64,000 nt of DNA from Deinococcus soli (ex Cha et al. 2016) (GCF_001007995.1 NZ_CP011389.1:124001-188000); one strand, 5' to 3'; numbered from the stretch's first letter, positions 29,259 through 40,313 are shown. The notes: a model not told the origin generated them from the sequence alone. Translations and numbers: made by a program.

Positions 29259-31529
29259 ATGTCCGCGCCCGCTTCCCACCCTGCCACTCCTGACGCTGCC
29301 ACCCTGGCCCCCGCCCTCGACCTCCTGAAACGCGTGTGGGGCTACGACGCCTTCCGGGGCGTGCAGGCGCAGATCGTCTCCACCGTCGCGGGGGGCGGCA
29401 ACGCCATGGTCCTCATGCCGACCGGCGGCGGCAAGAGCCTGTGCTACCAGGTGCCCAGCCTGCTGCGCCCCGGCGTGGGCATCATCGTGTCCCCCCTGAT
29501 TGCGCTGATGAAGGACCAGGTGGATACCCTGCGCGGCCTGGGCGTGCGCGCCGCGTACCTGAACTCCACCCTGTCCCTGGACGGCGTGCGCGAGGTCGAG
29601 GCGGCCCTGCTGAGCGGCGAACTGGACCTGCTGTACGCCGCGCCGGAACGCCTGCTGCTGCCCCGCACGCTGGACCTGCTCGAACGCGCCCCGGTGGCCC
29701 TGTTCGCCGTGGACGAGGCGCACTGCGTGTCCCAGTGGGGGCACGATTTCCGGCCCGAGTACCAGGGCCTGAGCGTCCTGCCCGACCGCTTCCCCAACGT
29801 GCCGCGCATGGCCCTGACCGCCACCGCCGACGACCGCACCCGCGCCGACATCCTGCGCGTGCTGGATCTGGGCGCCGCGCCGCAGTTCGTGTCGTCCTTC
29901 GACCGCCCGAATATCCAGTACCGGGTGGGGCAGAAGGACAGTCCCAAGACCCAACTGCTGGAGTTCATCCGCGCCGAGCACGCCGGGGACGCCGGGATCG
30001 TGTACTGCCTGTCGCGCAAGTCCGTCGAGGAGACCGCGAAGTGGCTCCAGGCGCAGGGCGTGGACGCCGTCGCGTACCACGCCGGCCTCCCGCCGCGCGA
30101 ACGCACCCACGCGCAGGACCGCTTCCTGAACGAGGAAGGACTGGTTGTCGTCGCCACTGTTGCCTTCGGGATGGGCATCGACAAACCCAATGTGCGCTTC
30201 GTGGCGCACCTGGACCTCCCCAAGAGCATGGAAGGCTACTATCAGGAGACCGGCCGCGCCGGACGCGACGGGCTGCCCAGCACCGCCTGGATGGTGTACG
30301 GCCTCAGTGACGTCGTGAACGTGCGGCGCATGCTCGCCTCCAGCGACGCGCCCGAGGAGGTCAAGCGCGTGGAGGCCGGGAAGCTCGACGCCCTGCTGAC
30401 CTACTGCGAGACGGCCGCCTGCCGCCGCGAGGTCCTCCTGGCGTACTTCGGGGAAGCGTACCAGGGCCCCTGCGGCAACTGCGACACCTGCCTGAACCCC
30501 CCGCAGGTGCGCGACATGACCCGCGAGGCCCAGATGGCCCTCTCGGCGGCGATCCGCACCGGGAACCGCTTCGGCGCGGCGCACCTGACCGACGTGCTGC
30601 TGGGCCGCGCCACCGAGAAGGTCGTCAGCATGAACCACCACACCCTTCCCACCTTCGGGGTCGGCACGGCGCACGACGAGAAGACGTGGCGGGGCGTGCT
30701 GCGCCAGCTCGTCAGCCTGGGTTTCCTGGCCGCCGGGGAACACCACGGCCTGAGCGCCACCGGCAAGGCCCGCACCCTCCTGAAGGGCGAGACCACCCTG
30801 ACCCTGCGCGCTGACACCCTCATGCCCCACGCGGCGGGCCGCCGGGCCGGGAAGCAACCCCGCGCGGGCCGCGCACCGGTCGCGGAAGCCGACCAGCCGC
30901 TGTTCGAGGCGCTGCGCGCGTGGCGCCTGGACCGCGCCCGCAGCCTGGGCGTCCCCCCGTACGTGATCTTCACCGACGCCACCCTCAAGGGCGTCACCGA
31001 CCTGAAACCCACCAGCCACGCCAGCCTGGGCACCGTCAGCGGCGTCGGGCAGCGCAAACTCGCGGACTTCGGGGACGAGGTCGTGCAGATCGTCCGCGAT
31101 CACCTGAGCGGGCACCCTGACCCGGCCCCCCGCCCCGCCACGCCCCAGGAACGCGGCGCACGCGAGAACGCCGCCGTGCTGGGCGCCCTGCGCCCCCGGC
31201 CGCAGACCACCCCGGTCGCCGCGCCCCTGCTGGGCCAGCCCACGCCACAGGCGACTCAACTTGAGGGTGCCCAGCCCAACTCAGCTCAGCCTGACTCCAT
31301 GCAGGCCGAACGGGTCGCCGCCGCCCTGCGCGAGGTCCGCCGCACCATCACCCAGGAGACCGGCCTGAGTGCCTTCCTGATCTTCCCGAACGCCGCCCTG
31401 GACGCCCTCGCGCAGCGCCAGCCCCGCACGGAAGCCGACCTGCACGGCATTCCCGGCTTCGGCCCCAAACGCATCGAAACGTACGGCGAACGCGTCCTGA
31501 CCACCATCCGCGAGACCCTGGACCGCTGA
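29259..31529 (+). CDS. recQ: ATP-dependent DNA helicase RecQ with two HRDC domains
   Basis: 3'-5' DNA helicase for repair and recombination. 756 residues. The helicase core carries Walker [13 protein letters not shown] (about 49-60), the DEAH-box [18 protein letters not shown] (about 152-169) and the motif VI region [12 protein letters not shown] (about 327-338). A zinc-binding Cys cluster ([14 protein letters not shown], then CGNCDTC, about 388-411) and the RQC winged helix follow, then HRDC 1 (about 545-615) and HRDC 2 (about 687-755), separated by a Pro/Gln-rich linker. D. radiodurans RecQ is known to have three HRDC domains; this one has two. Confidence 0.96.
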   Translation: MSAPASHPATPDAATLAPALDLLKRVWGYDAFRGVQAQIVSTVAGGGNAMVLMPTGGGKSLCYQVPSLLRPGVGIIVSPLIALMKDQVDTLRGLGVRAAYLNSTLSLDGVREVEAALLSGELDLLYAAPERLLLPRTLDLLERAPVALFAVDEAHCVSQWGHDFRPEYQGLSVLPDRFPNVPRMALTATADDRTRADILRVLDLGAAPQFVSSFDRPNIQYRVGQKDSPKTQLLEFIRAEHAGDAGIVYCLSRKSVEETAKWLQAQGVDAVAYHAGLPPRERTHAQDRFLNEEGLVVVATVAFGMGIDKPNVRFVAHLDLPKSMEGYYQETGRAGRDGLPSTAWMVYGLSDVVNVRRMLASSDAPEEVKRVEAGKLDALLTYCETAACRREVLLAYFGEAYQGPCGNCDTCLNPPQVRDMTREAQMALSAAIRTGNRFGAAHLTDVLLGRATEKVVSMNHHTLPTFGVGTAHDEKTWRGVLRQLVSLGFLAAGEHHGLSATGKARTLLKGETTLTLRADTLMPHAAGRRAGKQPRAGRAPVAEADQPLFEALRAWRLDRARSLGVPPYVIFTDATLKGVTDLKPTSHASLGTVSGVGQRKLADFGDEVVQIVRDHLSGHPDPAPRPATPQERGARENAAVLGALRPRPQTTPVAAPLLGQPTPQATQLEGAQPNSAQPDSMQAERVAAALREVRRTITQETGLSAFLIFPNAALDALAQRQPRTEADLHGIPGFGPKRIETYGERVLTTIRETLDR

Positions 31530-31638
31530 CGCCCGGCCACGACCCTCCTCACCTCCGAACCCGGCCAGGGGCGAGCGGGGAGCTACGGCCAGGCCCGCCG
31601 CCATCCCGACGCGGTGCCCGGATTAGATGGAGTCCGGC

Positions 31639-32772
31639 TCAGTCGCGCGCGTGCCGTTCGACGAACGCGGCGCGGGACATCACGGCGAGTTTCGGCGTGT
31701 GGCGTTTCTGCGGATCGGACACGCCGTACGCGCGGCGGATCACGCGGGACCACCACGTCAGGCGCCGCTCGTGCGCGGGCGGGAGGTCCACCACTGTGAA
31801 GCCGTACAGGCCCAGCACGTCCGAGAAGATGCTGATGCTGAACACCGCGCCGAACGTGTTCAGGTCCGGGTCGTCCCGCAGGGCCCGCGCGAGGTCCCGC
31901 ACGGACGCCGTCACGATGCGCCGCCCGGCGACGGGCCGCTCGGCGAGTTCGGTCAGGCGGGCGCTGTCGAGGTGGAACTCGATCAGCCGCTCGCCGCGCC
32001 GCACGGTGCCCCCCTCGCGCAGCGGTTGATCCGCCAGCGGGTACGGGGCCGTACCGGCCCGGAACAGGCTGCTGGCGCGGTTCCCGACGCGGCGGATGCG
32101 GCCCAGCCGGTCGTACCAGACGTCCACCTCCTGCAGGGCGGTGGCGGGAAGGTCGCGGGGACGTTCCGGGCGCAGGCCGCGCAGGGCGCGCAGCGGCAGC
32201 ACCTCGAACTCCCGCGCGCGCAGGTCCGCCAGCAGCGCCGGCAGCTGCGCGGCCAGCCGGTCGTCGGTGCCCGGCAGGTGCAGCAGCGCGCCGGGCCGGA
32301 CGCCCGACAGGCTCCCGTCCGGGCCCGCGTGGCCCTGCCCGGCGATGACCGGCGCGCCCGCCAGGAACCCCGCCAGCCAGCCCGTCAGCGTGGGGCGCGC
32401 GCCTACGCTGAGCCCGGCGGGATCCTGGCCCAGCACGCTCCGCAGGGCCGCTGTCGCCTGCCGCGCCGCTCCCCACGCCCAGGGGTGGCGCGGCAGGCGG
32501 GCGGTCACGTCATGCCCCTGCGCCTGCACGGCCCGCACGAGGTCCGGGTGCCGGCGGGCCGCCGCGCCGTTCAGCGCGAAGGTCGCCTGGACGCCCGCCT
32601 CACCCAGCGCCGCCAGCAGGGCCGGCGTGACCTGCGGGTGCGGGCCGCCCTCGAAGATCAGGCCCAGGCCCGGCTGCGCGGACCGCGCGCGGCGCAGCGC
32701 CCCCAGGCCCGCCCAGCGCCACCCCCACGCAGCCAGCAGCGTGGCAGGCAGCAGCAGGACGCGGCGTCTCAC
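31639..32772 (-). CDS. Polysaccharide deacetylase-like protein, probably inactive, with YkoP-like tail
   Basis: 377 residues. A signal peptide or anchor (about 1-20) precedes a NodB-like domain (about 35-190): LGLIFEGGPHPQVTPALLAALGEA aligns with the TFDDGP motif, but both Asp are changed (F-E-G-G-P), and the HxxxH zinc motif reads HDVTARLPRH. The catalytic base and metal site therefore appear lost. The C-terminal half (about 200-370, GGTVRRGERLIEFHLDSARL) looks like the YkoP-type domain found after deacetylases. It may bind peptidoglycan or glycan without cutting. The start codon is GTG; no clear -10 box. Confidence 0.72.
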   Translation of the reverse strand: MRRRVLLLPATLLAAWGWRWAGLGALRRARSAQPGLGLIFEGGPHPQVTPALLAALGEAGVQATFALNGAAARRHPDLVRAVQAQGHDVTARLPRHPWAWGAARQATAALRSVLGQDPAGLSVGARPTLTGWLAGFLAGAPVIAGQGHAGPDGSLSGVRPGALLHLPGTDDRLAAQLPALLADLRAREFEVLPLRALRGLRPERPRDLPATALQEVDVWYDRLGRIRRVGNRASSLFRAGTAPYPLADQPLREGGTVRRGERLIEFHLDSARLTELAERPVAGRRIVTASVRDLARALRDDPDLNTFGAVFSISIFSDVLGLYGFTVVDLPPAHERRLTWWSRVIRRAYGVSDPQKRHTPKLAVMSRAAFVERHARD

Positions 32773-32908
32773 GTGGCCGCCCGGCGGGGTGCCCGCGTGA
32801 CCGCCGGATTCGTCTGGCCGCCGCGCCAGGGCGTGTTCTCCGGCTGGACCGGTCCTCGACTCGCTACACGCTGGTTCACCCGGTCACTCTAGCGGGCGCG
32901 GTCCCAAA

Positions 32909-33010
32909 CATACGGCTTCCGTCCTGCTTCTTCTCTGCGGGGCTGCTCTGCGAGTCGCGTCCGCTTGCATTAAACGGTTTGCGCACATCATCCAGTCGGA
33001 GTCCGTATCA
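32909..33010. repeat. Structured intergenic repeat, copy 3 (divergent)
   Basis: Left end CATACGGCTTCCG, right end CGGAGTCCGTATCA. The interior is shortened and diverged, but TGCTTCTTCTCTG and CGCGTCCGCTTGCATTAAACGG correspond to parts of copies 2 and 4. The right end contains the TGA of the leftward carboxylesterase. Confidence 0.65.
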
Positions 33011-34450
33011 CGGCATGAGCGGCAGCAGGTCCTGCCACAGCGCCAGCCGCCGGGCCTCACCGCCCGCCGAGCGGGTCAGGCCGTCCAGGGTGAGGTGCGT
33101 GACCTGCGGCTGTTCGGGCGTCCACGCTGTCCAGTCCGCGCCGGGGTGTCCGTGGTGCACGAAGTGCGCCCAGCTGTCCTGCATGGCGCGCGCCAGCCGG
33201 GCGCGCCGCGCGCGGTCGCCGCCCCTGATGACGTCCGACGACAGGCCCATCGGGCGGGGCCACAGGAACAGCAGCTCCAGGCCGTGCGCGGCGCCCAGGT
33301 CGAAGAACCGCGTGCCCCAGTCGAAGCGGTACCGGAACGAGGGGGCCGGGTGCGCGCGCAGCAGCGCGTCGTTCGGCGCGTGGAAGAACAGGTCGGTGCC
33401 CAGCGCCACCAGCCCGTCCGGGTCGTCCGGGTACCCGGCCAGGATCGCCCGGGCGCGCGCGTCGCCCGCCGCGCCGGTCAGGACGCGGGTCAGGAGCGCG
33501 CGGTCGGTGCGGGGGAACACCCGGTCCGGGAGTTTCACGAACAGGGCGTACTCGTCGCGGTTCGCGCCCGCCAGCAGCGGCACGGGCGCAGCCGGTCGGG
33601 CCAGCAGCTCGGACACGCTGCCGGGCAGGACCGCGCCGTCCAGCGTGGGGCGGGAGTTCAGCTGCCGGGGCCGCACGCGTTCCAGCGTGTGCAGGCTGCG
33701 CACGAACGCCGATGCGGGCAGCGTCCACAGGCGGTCACGGGTGGCCGCCTTCACACCCAGCGCCCGGGCGTACGCGGCGGCCAGCTCCACGCTGTTCTCC
33801 CGGGTGGACAGCTGGTTGACCCCACCGCTCTGCGCGGCCGCGCCCGCGAACAGGCCGCGTGCCGTCGGGTCGCGCAGCAGCAGGTTCACCGTCACAGCAC
33901 CCGCCGATTCCCCCGCGACCGTCACGCGGGCCGGGTCACCCCCGAACGCCGGGACGTTGCGGGACACCCACGCCAGCGCCGCACGCTGATCCAGGTACCC
34001 GGCGTTCACGGCGAACTGATCATCCCCGAACAGCCCCGCGAAATCCGCGTAGCCCAGCGGGCCTAGCCGAGAATTCACGGTCACGACCACCACGCCCCGG
34101 TGCGCGGCGTACTCGCGCCCGTCGTACAGCCGACCGCTGCCCGCGCGGTACGCCCCCCCGTGGAACCACACGAGGACCGGGTGCGGTCCGGGCGTGGCCG
34201 GAGCCCAGACGTTCAGCACCAAGCTGCCCTCCACCGACGGGCGCAGCGTCACGGATGGGTCCAGCGGTTGCAGCATGTCCGGCGCGAACTGCGTGGCGTT
34301 CCGCACGCCCGTCCAGCCCGGGTGCGGCTGCGGCGCCCGGAACCGGCCCGCGCCGGAAGCAGGCGCCGCGTACGGCACGCCCAGCCACGCCAGCGCCACC
34401 TCGCCGTGCACGAGCAGCGCGCGGCCCTGCACCCGCCCGGACTCGGTCAT
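33008..34450 (-). CDS. Type-B carboxylesterase
   Basis: 480-residue serine hydrolase of the carboxylesterase/cholinesterase family. The oxyanion segment WFHGGAYRAGSG lies near residues 94-105 and the nucleophile elbow TVAGESAGAVTV near 172-183 (Ser in GESAG). The acidic residue and His expected later are in the region of NRDEYALF and the HGLELLFLW block. No clear signal peptide. A longer frame up to 35443 is a shadow over holA; ATG 34450 is the first sensible start, about 30 bp after holA. The natural ester is unknown. The stop lies in the repeat. Confidence 0.88.
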   Translation of the reverse strand: MTESGRVQGRALLVHGEVALAWLGVPYAAPASGAGRFRAPQPHPGWTGVRNATQFAPDMLQPLDPSVTLRPSVEGSLVLNVWAPATPGPHPVLVWFHGGAYRAGSGRLYDGREYAAHRGVVVVTVNSRLGPLGYADFAGLFGDDQFAVNAGYLDQRAALAWVSRNVPAFGGDPARVTVAGESAGAVTVNLLLRDPTARGLFAGAAAQSGGVNQLSTRENSVELAAAYARALGVKAATRDRLWTLPASAFVRSLHTLERVRPRQLNSRPTLDGAVLPGSVSELLARPAAPVPLLAGANRDEYALFVKLPDRVFPRTDRALLTRVLTGAAGDARARAILAGYPDDPDGLVALGTDLFFHAPNDALLRAHPAPSFRYRFDWGTRFFDLGAAHGLELLFLWPRPMGLSSDVIRGGDRARRARLARAMQDSWAHFVHHGHPGADWTAWTPEQPQVTHLTLDGLTRSAGGEARRLALWQDLLPLMP

Positions 34451-34479
34451 GCGGATCAAGTGCCTAGCCACCACGTCGC

Positions 34480-35382
34480 CTACACACTGAGCTGCACGAT
34501 CAGGCGCTCCAGCGCCACCCCGGCATCCAGGCCGCGTTTCATGGCCAGATCCGCGTCCAGGATGCGGCCCAGGTGCGTGCGGATCTTCGCCTCGTTCAGG
34601 CGCCGGGCCACCTCCAGCGCCTTCTTGGCCGGGTACGGCTTGACGCCCAGCCGCTGCGCCGCGACCTGCTCGGTAATGCGCCCGCCCTCCTGCTGCAGGG
34701 CCACGCAGCGCGCCACCAGCGAGTACTGCCACACGACCGCGCCCATCAGCTTGAACGGGTCCTCGCCGCTGGCGAGCAGGCGCCGCAGCTGCGTGACCGC
34801 CTCCCCGGGGCGGCCCGTGGTGGCCGCGCCCAGCATCGCGAAGCTGTCGCCCGGCGGCTCCCGGCCCACCACGCGCTGCACGGCCTCCCGCGTGAACGGC
34901 CCGTCCAGCAGCGCCAGCTTGTTCAGCTCCCCGGCGATGCCCGCCAGATCCGCCCCGAAGACCTCCGCGAGATACAGGCTGGCCTCCCGGTCCAGCGGCA
35001 GTTTCGCCTTCTTCGCCCGCGTGGTCACCCACCCCGCCACGTCCCCGGTCTTGGCGGGGGCGGGGGACGGGACGACCTCGCCGCGGCCCTCGTACACCTT
35101 CAGGCGGGTGGTGGGCGGCGACTCGTCGAGCACCGCGACCGTCACTGCTGCACCTGAGAGCAGCTCCAGCAGCGCCTTGTCGGGCTTTACGCCTTCCAGG
35201 TCCACGATCACGCCGCCGTCCCCGAACAGCCCCGGGCTGAGGTGCGGGCCCAGCGCGTCCGCGGTGACGTCCTCGCCCGCCACGCGCGGCAGCGAGCGGG
35301 CGTCCAGCCCCCGGGCGCGCAGCGTGTCGCGCAGCGTCTCGTCGGCCAGGAAGCGGTTCCCGGTGAACGCGATCAGCGGCAT
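34480..35382 (-). CDS. holA: DNA polymerase III delta subunit
   Basis: 300 residues. Delta opens the beta sliding clamp as part of the clamp loader. The N-terminal P-loop-like fold without a Walker A motif, ALLELLSGAAVTVAVLDES in the middle, and the conserved GADLAGIAGELNKLALLDG (about 145-163) with FAMLGAATTGRPGEAVTQLRRLL (about 181-203) are typical of HolA. The ATG lies within the end of the upstream kinase gene (10-bp overlap), with GGAGG about 13 bases before it. Co-transcribed with the kinase and possibly with the esterase. Confidence 0.93.
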   Translation of the reverse strand: MPLIAFTGNRFLADETLRDTLRARGLDARSLPRVAGEDVTADALGPHLSPGLFGDGGVIVDLEGVKPDKALLELLSGAAVTVAVLDESPPTTRLKVYEGRGEVVPSPAPAKTGDVAGWVTTRAKKAKLPLDREASLYLAEVFGADLAGIAGELNKLALLDGPFTREAVQRVVGREPPGDSFAMLGAATTGRPGEAVTQLRRLLASGEDPFKLMGAVVWQYSLVARCVALQQEGGRITEQVAAQRLGVKPYPAKKALEVARRLNEAKIRTHLGRILDADLAMKRGLDAGVALERLIVQLSV

Positions 35383-36227
35383 TCGCCCGCCCAGTCCTCC
35401 AGGTCCGGCAGGGCCGGGAGGCCCAGCGCGCCGCGCGCGTCACTCAGGTCCGTGTACAGCGCCGTGGCGCTCGCGGGCCGCTGTGTCCGGTCCCGCGTCA
35501 GGCAGCGCGTCAGGAGGCCGTGCAGCGCCTCCGGGCCGGGCAGCGGCGCGCGCAGGTCACTCAGGCCCGCCAGCCACCCGAACGCGTCCTCGAAGGGCGG
35601 TTCGCCCGCCAGGCAGTCGAACAGCAGCACGCCCAGCGAGTACAGGTCGCTTCTCGGGTCGCCCCGCACGCCCAGGAACTGCTCGGGTGCCATGAAGTGC
35701 GGGGTGCCCATGCGCGTCCCGCTGTGGATGTCCAGCGGCAGCTTCACCGAGTGGCTCATGCCGAAGTCGATCACGCGAACCGCGTCGAACGCTGCGCGGC
35801 CCCCGTCGAGCATCACGTTCTCGGGTTTGAGGTCGTGGTGCGTCACGCCGCACGCGTGCAGCGCCGTCACGGCGGCCAGCACCCCCCCGGCGACCAGCGT
35901 GGCCTCGTCCGCACCGAGTGGCCCCCCGTCGAGCCGTTCGCGCAGCGTCACGCCCCCGATCAGCGGAAACAGCAGGGCGTCGCGCGCCACGGCAAGCGGC
36001 GATACCACCAGCGGGTGCCGGACGCTGGCGGCCACGCTGCCCTCGTGCTCGAACCGGGCGCGGGTGTCAGGATCGTCGAAGACCAGCGTCTTGGCGAACA
36101 CTGCCCGGCCCGCCCAGCACGCCGACTCGCAGCGCACCCCCGCCCGCTCGCTGAGGGTCACCCGGTCCGTCAATGCCCCCTGGGCGTTCAGAGCCTGCGC
36201 GTCATTCACTGCCGTTAAGTCTTTCAC
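35373..36227 (-). CDS. Serine/threonine protein kinase (Hanks type), short
   Basis: 284 residues, kinase domain only, no transmembrane helix or PASTA domains. Catalytic loop HHDLKPENVM (about 138-147, HRD changed to HHD, Asp kept), IDFGMSHS (about 160-167, DFG kept) and TPHFMAPEQFLG (about 181-192, APE kept). The ATP Lys is in VFAKTL near 47. The glycine-rich loop is poorly preserved, so nucleotide binding may be atypical. The GTG start at 36227 follows a GGGGGGA ribosome binding site. It precedes holA, so may be co-expressed with it. Confidence 0.85.
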   Translation of the reverse strand: MKDLTAVNDAQALNAQGALTDRVTLSERAGVRCESACWAGRAVFAKTLVFDDPDTRARFEHEGSVAASVRHPLVVSPLAVARDALLFPLIGGVTLRERLDGGPLGADEATLVAGGVLAAVTALHACGVTHHDLKPENVMLDGGRAAFDAVRVIDFGMSHSVKLPLDIHSGTRMGTPHFMAPEQFLGVRGDPRSDLYSLGVLLFDCLAGEPPFEDAFGWLAGLSDLRAPLPGPEALHGLLTRCLTRDRTQRPASATALYTDLSDARGALGLPALPDLEDWAGECR

Positions 36228-36300
36228 ATTCCCCCCGCGAGAATGGAGGCACCTGAACACTCTGCCCCGCACTCCGGCCCGCCCGGCGACCCGGCGGCCA

Positions 36301-37146
36301 TCACCGGCGCTCCAGCGTGCGGTAGAACGCCGCGACCTGCCGCGCCACGTCCGGCGTGAAACGGTTCCCGCCCAGGTGCCCGCCACTCAGGCGCACCAGT
36401 CCGCCCACATCCGGCTCGCCCGCCTCGGCCCACAGCGCCTCGCCGTTGCGATCGAAGGGCACCGTGCGGTCATCGGGACTGCCGAACACCAGCAGCGGAC
36501 GCGGCCCCCAGGCCCGGGCCAGCCACGCCGGATTCAGGTCCTCCGGCGGGTCAGCCAGTCCGTACGCCGCCCCGATCTCCTCACGGCGCGACAGGGCCGA
36601 GCCCCACGCGAGGCGCAGGTCCACCCACCCGTCGATCAGCGCCACGCCCTCAACCGGGTACGGCGCACCCGGCAGCGCCGAACGCAGCGCCATCAGGCCG
36701 CCCATGCTCAGGCCCAGCGCGTACGTGCGCCCCGACCACCTGAAGAGGTCAGTCGCCTGCGCATGCACCTGCCCCAGCGCCGCCAGCCCCGCCGGGCTGC
36801 CCCAGCTGGCCGGGCCGCCGTCCCCGGAGAGCAGCACCGCGAACCCAGCGTGAATCAGCGCCGAGGTCAGCACCGACGCGCTGGTACTGTCGCGCAGGTG
36901 CGCCGCCGACTGCCCGCGTGGGTGCGACACGACCACCAGCGCGCACGCCTGCACGCACGATTTCGGCACGCGCAGCAGTGACAGCGCCTCGCCGCTTCCG
37001 ACCGGCACCCACACACCGGAGGGCACCGCCGCGTGGTGCAGCGTCTGCGGGCCAGCGTGACCGGTCACCTGCGGGACCATCACCATGGCCTGCGCACCTG
37101 AACAGACCAACCCTGCCACCACTGCCGCCGCCCGCACATGCCTCAC
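36301..37146 (-). CDS. Exported alpha/beta hydrolase
   Basis: 281 residues. Signal peptide (about 1-20, RHVRAAAVVAGLVCSGAQA). The nucleophile elbow GLSMGG lies near 146-151, VVVSHPRGQS near 77-86 is in the oxyanion region, LVFGSPDDRTVPFD near 222-235 carries the acid, and SGGHLGGNRF near 258-267 the His. It probably acts on an ester or amide outside the cytoplasmic membrane; substrate unknown. GTG 37144-37146 is 8 bp after TACAGT (37155-37160). The longer frame to 37947 is a shadow. Confidence 0.82.
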   Translation of the reverse strand: MRHVRAAAVVAGLVCSGAQAMVMVPQVTGHAGPQTLHHAAVPSGVWVPVGSGEALSLLRVPKSCVQACALVVVSHPRGQSAAHLRDSTSASVLTSALIHAGFAVLLSGDGGPASWGSPAGLAALGQVHAQATDLFRWSGRTYALGLSMGGLMALRSALPGAPYPVEGVALIDGWVDLRLAWGSALSRREEIGAAYGLADPPEDLNPAWLARAWGPRPLLVFGSPDDRTVPFDRNGEALWAEAGEPDVGGLVRLSGGHLGGNRFTPDVARQVAAFYRTLERR

Positions 37147-37193
37147 AGCGCGGCACTGTAGCGCCCGCAGGCCCCACGCGGCTGAGAACGCCC

Positions 37194-38294
37194 TCACCGG
37201 CCGAACAGCCACGTGCTCAGGCGGGTGTGCAGCAGCGCCCGGCCCAGCAGCGCCGGGATGCCCAGCGCGAGCAGGAAGTACCCCAGCATGGTCAGCGCCA
37301 CCTGCCACGGCGTGCCGTCGGGCGCGTCCCAGCGTTCCAGCGCCTGCAGCAGCGCCGGGTGGATCAGGTACACCTGCAGGCTGACGGTGCCCAGCAGCGC
37401 CACGGTCAGGCGCACCGTGGACGCGCTGCGCTGCACCCGGAAGGCCAGCCCCAGCAGTGCCAGCGCCGTCAGGCTGGTGTACAGCCACGACAGGCCCGAG
37501 TACACGATGGGCGTGACCCGCTCGCCACGCGCGTAGGCCAGCGCCTCGGGCAGGTACAGGCTGAACGCCAGCGTCAGGACGGGCAGCAGCACCCAGCGCC
37601 GCCGCCGCCACCACGCCGGGAACTCGTCCAGTCGCGCGCCGACCGCCACGCCCAGCGTGATGGGCAGCATGTACCACAGCACCGTGCTCGCCGGGAACGG
37701 CAGGCGCAGCACCTCGCGGTTCAGGAGGTACAGGCCCAGCTGCAACGCCGCGCCGAAGATCAGCGCCGCCGTGATGCTGGGCTTCCGCCGCGCCAGGGGC
37801 AACATGAGGGGCAGCACCACGTAGACCTCCAGCGCCACGAGCAGGAAGTACAGGTGGTAACTGGCCTTGCCGTACAGCAGCCAGTCCCGCCAGCGCGCCG
37901 GGTCGGTCAGGGATTCGGGCAGGCGCTGGTCCGTCCACACGTACCACAGGGCGTACAGCACGCTCCAGAGCAGGTACGGCCAGCCGCCGCGCGTCAGGCG
38001 ACGCCAGAAGTACCGCCCCGGCTCGAAGCGCTTGAGCAGGCTGCGGGTCAGGACCACCGCCGACAGGAACACGAACGCGGGCACCGCGAAGTGCAGCGTG
38101 CGGTTCAGGATCAACGTGTACAGGTGCGCCGTCGAGGCCGGGTCGAGGTACCGCAGCATCACCCCGGTCGAGTGGTGCGCGACGACCTCGATGATCGTCA
38201 GCCCCCGGAACATGTCGATGGCCGTCAGGTTGCCGCCGGGCGCGGCGGGTGCCCGTGCGGGCGGGGCAGGTGAAGCAGGGTCAGGGTCCGTCAC
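37194..38294 (-). CDS. Membrane acyltransferase (Acyl_transf_3/OafA type)
   Basis: 366 residues with about ten transmembrane helices. The family start is MFRGLTIIEVVAHHSTG (about 28-44), with the catalytic His in the first helix region; VPAFVFLSAVVLTRSLLKRF near 71-90 is the second conserved region. Such enzymes O-acylate cell-surface sugars, peptidoglycan or lipids using a cytoplasmic acyl donor; the acceptor is unknown. The GTG start is preceded by TAGGGT about 9 bp upstream. No other surface-glycan genes are adjacent. Confidence 0.87.
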   Translation of the reverse strand: MTDPDPASPAPPARAPAAPGGNLTAIDMFRGLTIIEVVAHHSTGVMLRYLDPASTAHLYTLILNRTLHFAVPAFVFLSAVVLTRSLLKRFEPGRYFWRRLTRGGWPYLLWSVLYALWYVWTDQRLPESLTDPARWRDWLLYGKASYHLYFLLVALEVYVVLPLMLPLARRKPSITAALIFGAALQLGLYLLNREVLRLPFPASTVLWYMLPITLGVAVGARLDEFPAWWRRRRWVLLPVLTLAFSLYLPEALAYARGERVTPIVYSGLSWLYTSLTALALLGLAFRVQRSASTVRLTVALLGTVSLQVYLIHPALLQALERWDAPDGTPWQVALTMLGYFLLALGIPALLGRALLHTRLSTWLFGR

Positions 38295-38357
38295 AATCCC
38301 CTCACCCTACCCCGCGCCCATCAAGACTGCGTGAACGCCCACCAGCCGCAGGACCGG

Positions 38358-39464
<1,107 letters not shown>

Positions 39465-39551
39465 GACGCGGAGGCTAGCACGCCCCCGTCAGCCCGCCGA
39501 CCCGCCTGCATAACGTCCCCGGCACACGGACGCCGCGCCACCCACGTTCGC

Positions 39552-39557
39552 TACGCT
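39552..39557 (+). promoter_or_regulatory. -10 box of a leaderless promoter (TSUP)
   Basis: TACGCT, 6 bp before GTG 39564; back to back with tyrA. Confidence 0.55.
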
Positions 39558-39563
39558 GTCCCG

Positions 39564-40313
39564 GTGCCCGGTCCCGAAGTCCTGCTGTACGGCCTCCCCC
39601 TCGCCTTCCTCGCGGGCTTTATCGACGCGGTCGCCGGGGGCGGCGGCACCATCACCCTGCCCACGCTGTTCTTCATGGGCCTGAGCCCCGCGCAGGTCGT
39701 CGCCACGAACAAACTCCTGGCGATCTTCGGATCCGGCAGCGCCACCGTGCAGTACTGGCGCAAGGGCCACGTGGACCGCGCCCTCGTCGTGCGCCTGATC
39801 CCCCTGGCCCTGCTGGGCAGCGCCATCGGCGCGTCCCTCGTGCGCTTCGTGAACCCCGACGCGTTCCGCACCCTGGTCGGCGTGGTCATCCTGGTCGTCG
39901 GTGCCCTCGTGCTGGCGAACAAGTCCTTCGGGCTGGAGGACCGTTACCCCGGCCTCACCGCCCGCACGCTGGCCCTCACCCTGCCCGGCACGTTCATCAT
40001 CGGCGTGTACGACGGCTTTCTGGGGCCCGGCACCGGCACGTTCGCCATGTTCCTGTTCGCCCTGGCGGGCTTCAACCTCGTGCGCGCCAGTGGGAACGCC
40101 CGCACCCTGAACTTCGCCACGAACCTCGGCGCGTTCACGTTCTTCCTGATCGGCGGGCAGATGGTCTGGTGGATCGGCCTGCCCATGGGCCTCGCCAACG
40201 CGCTGGGCGCCACGCTGGGCGCGCGCATGGCGATGCTGCGCGGCAGCGCCTTCGTGAAATGGATGTACGGCCTGATCGTCCTGCTCGTCAGCGCCCGGCT
40301 GTTCCTGGGCTGA
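39564..40313 (+). CDS. TSUP-family transporter (TauE/SafE-like)
   Basis: 249 residues, seven or eight transmembrane helices in two similar halves. Each half shows the family's Gly-rich signature: [19 protein letters not shown] (about 18-36) and [20 protein letters not shown] (about 149-168), with [13 protein letters not shown] and [14 protein letters not shown] as paired segments. Members export sulphite, sulphoacetate or similar organic anions; the cargo cannot be read here. GTG 39564 follows TACGCT. The 3' end overlaps the convergent DUF1622 gene by 26 bp. Confidence 0.9.
   Translation: MPGPEVLLYGLPLAFLAGFIDAVAGGGGTITLPTLFFMGLSPAQVVATNKLLAIFGSGSATVQYWRKGHVDRALVVRLIPLALLGSAIGASLVRFVNPDAFRTLVGVVILVVGALVLANKSFGLEDRYPGLTARTLALTLPGTFIIGVYDGFLGPGTGTFAMFLFALAGFNLVRASGNARTLNFATNLGAFTFFLIGGQMVWWIGLPMGLANALGATLGARMAMLRGSAFVKWMYGLIVLLVSARLFLG

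Noticed and set aside
33008..35443. A single 811-residue leftward frame over the carboxylesterase and holA
   Set aside because: The upstream part only shadows holA in another frame; the esterase family start fits ATG 34450.
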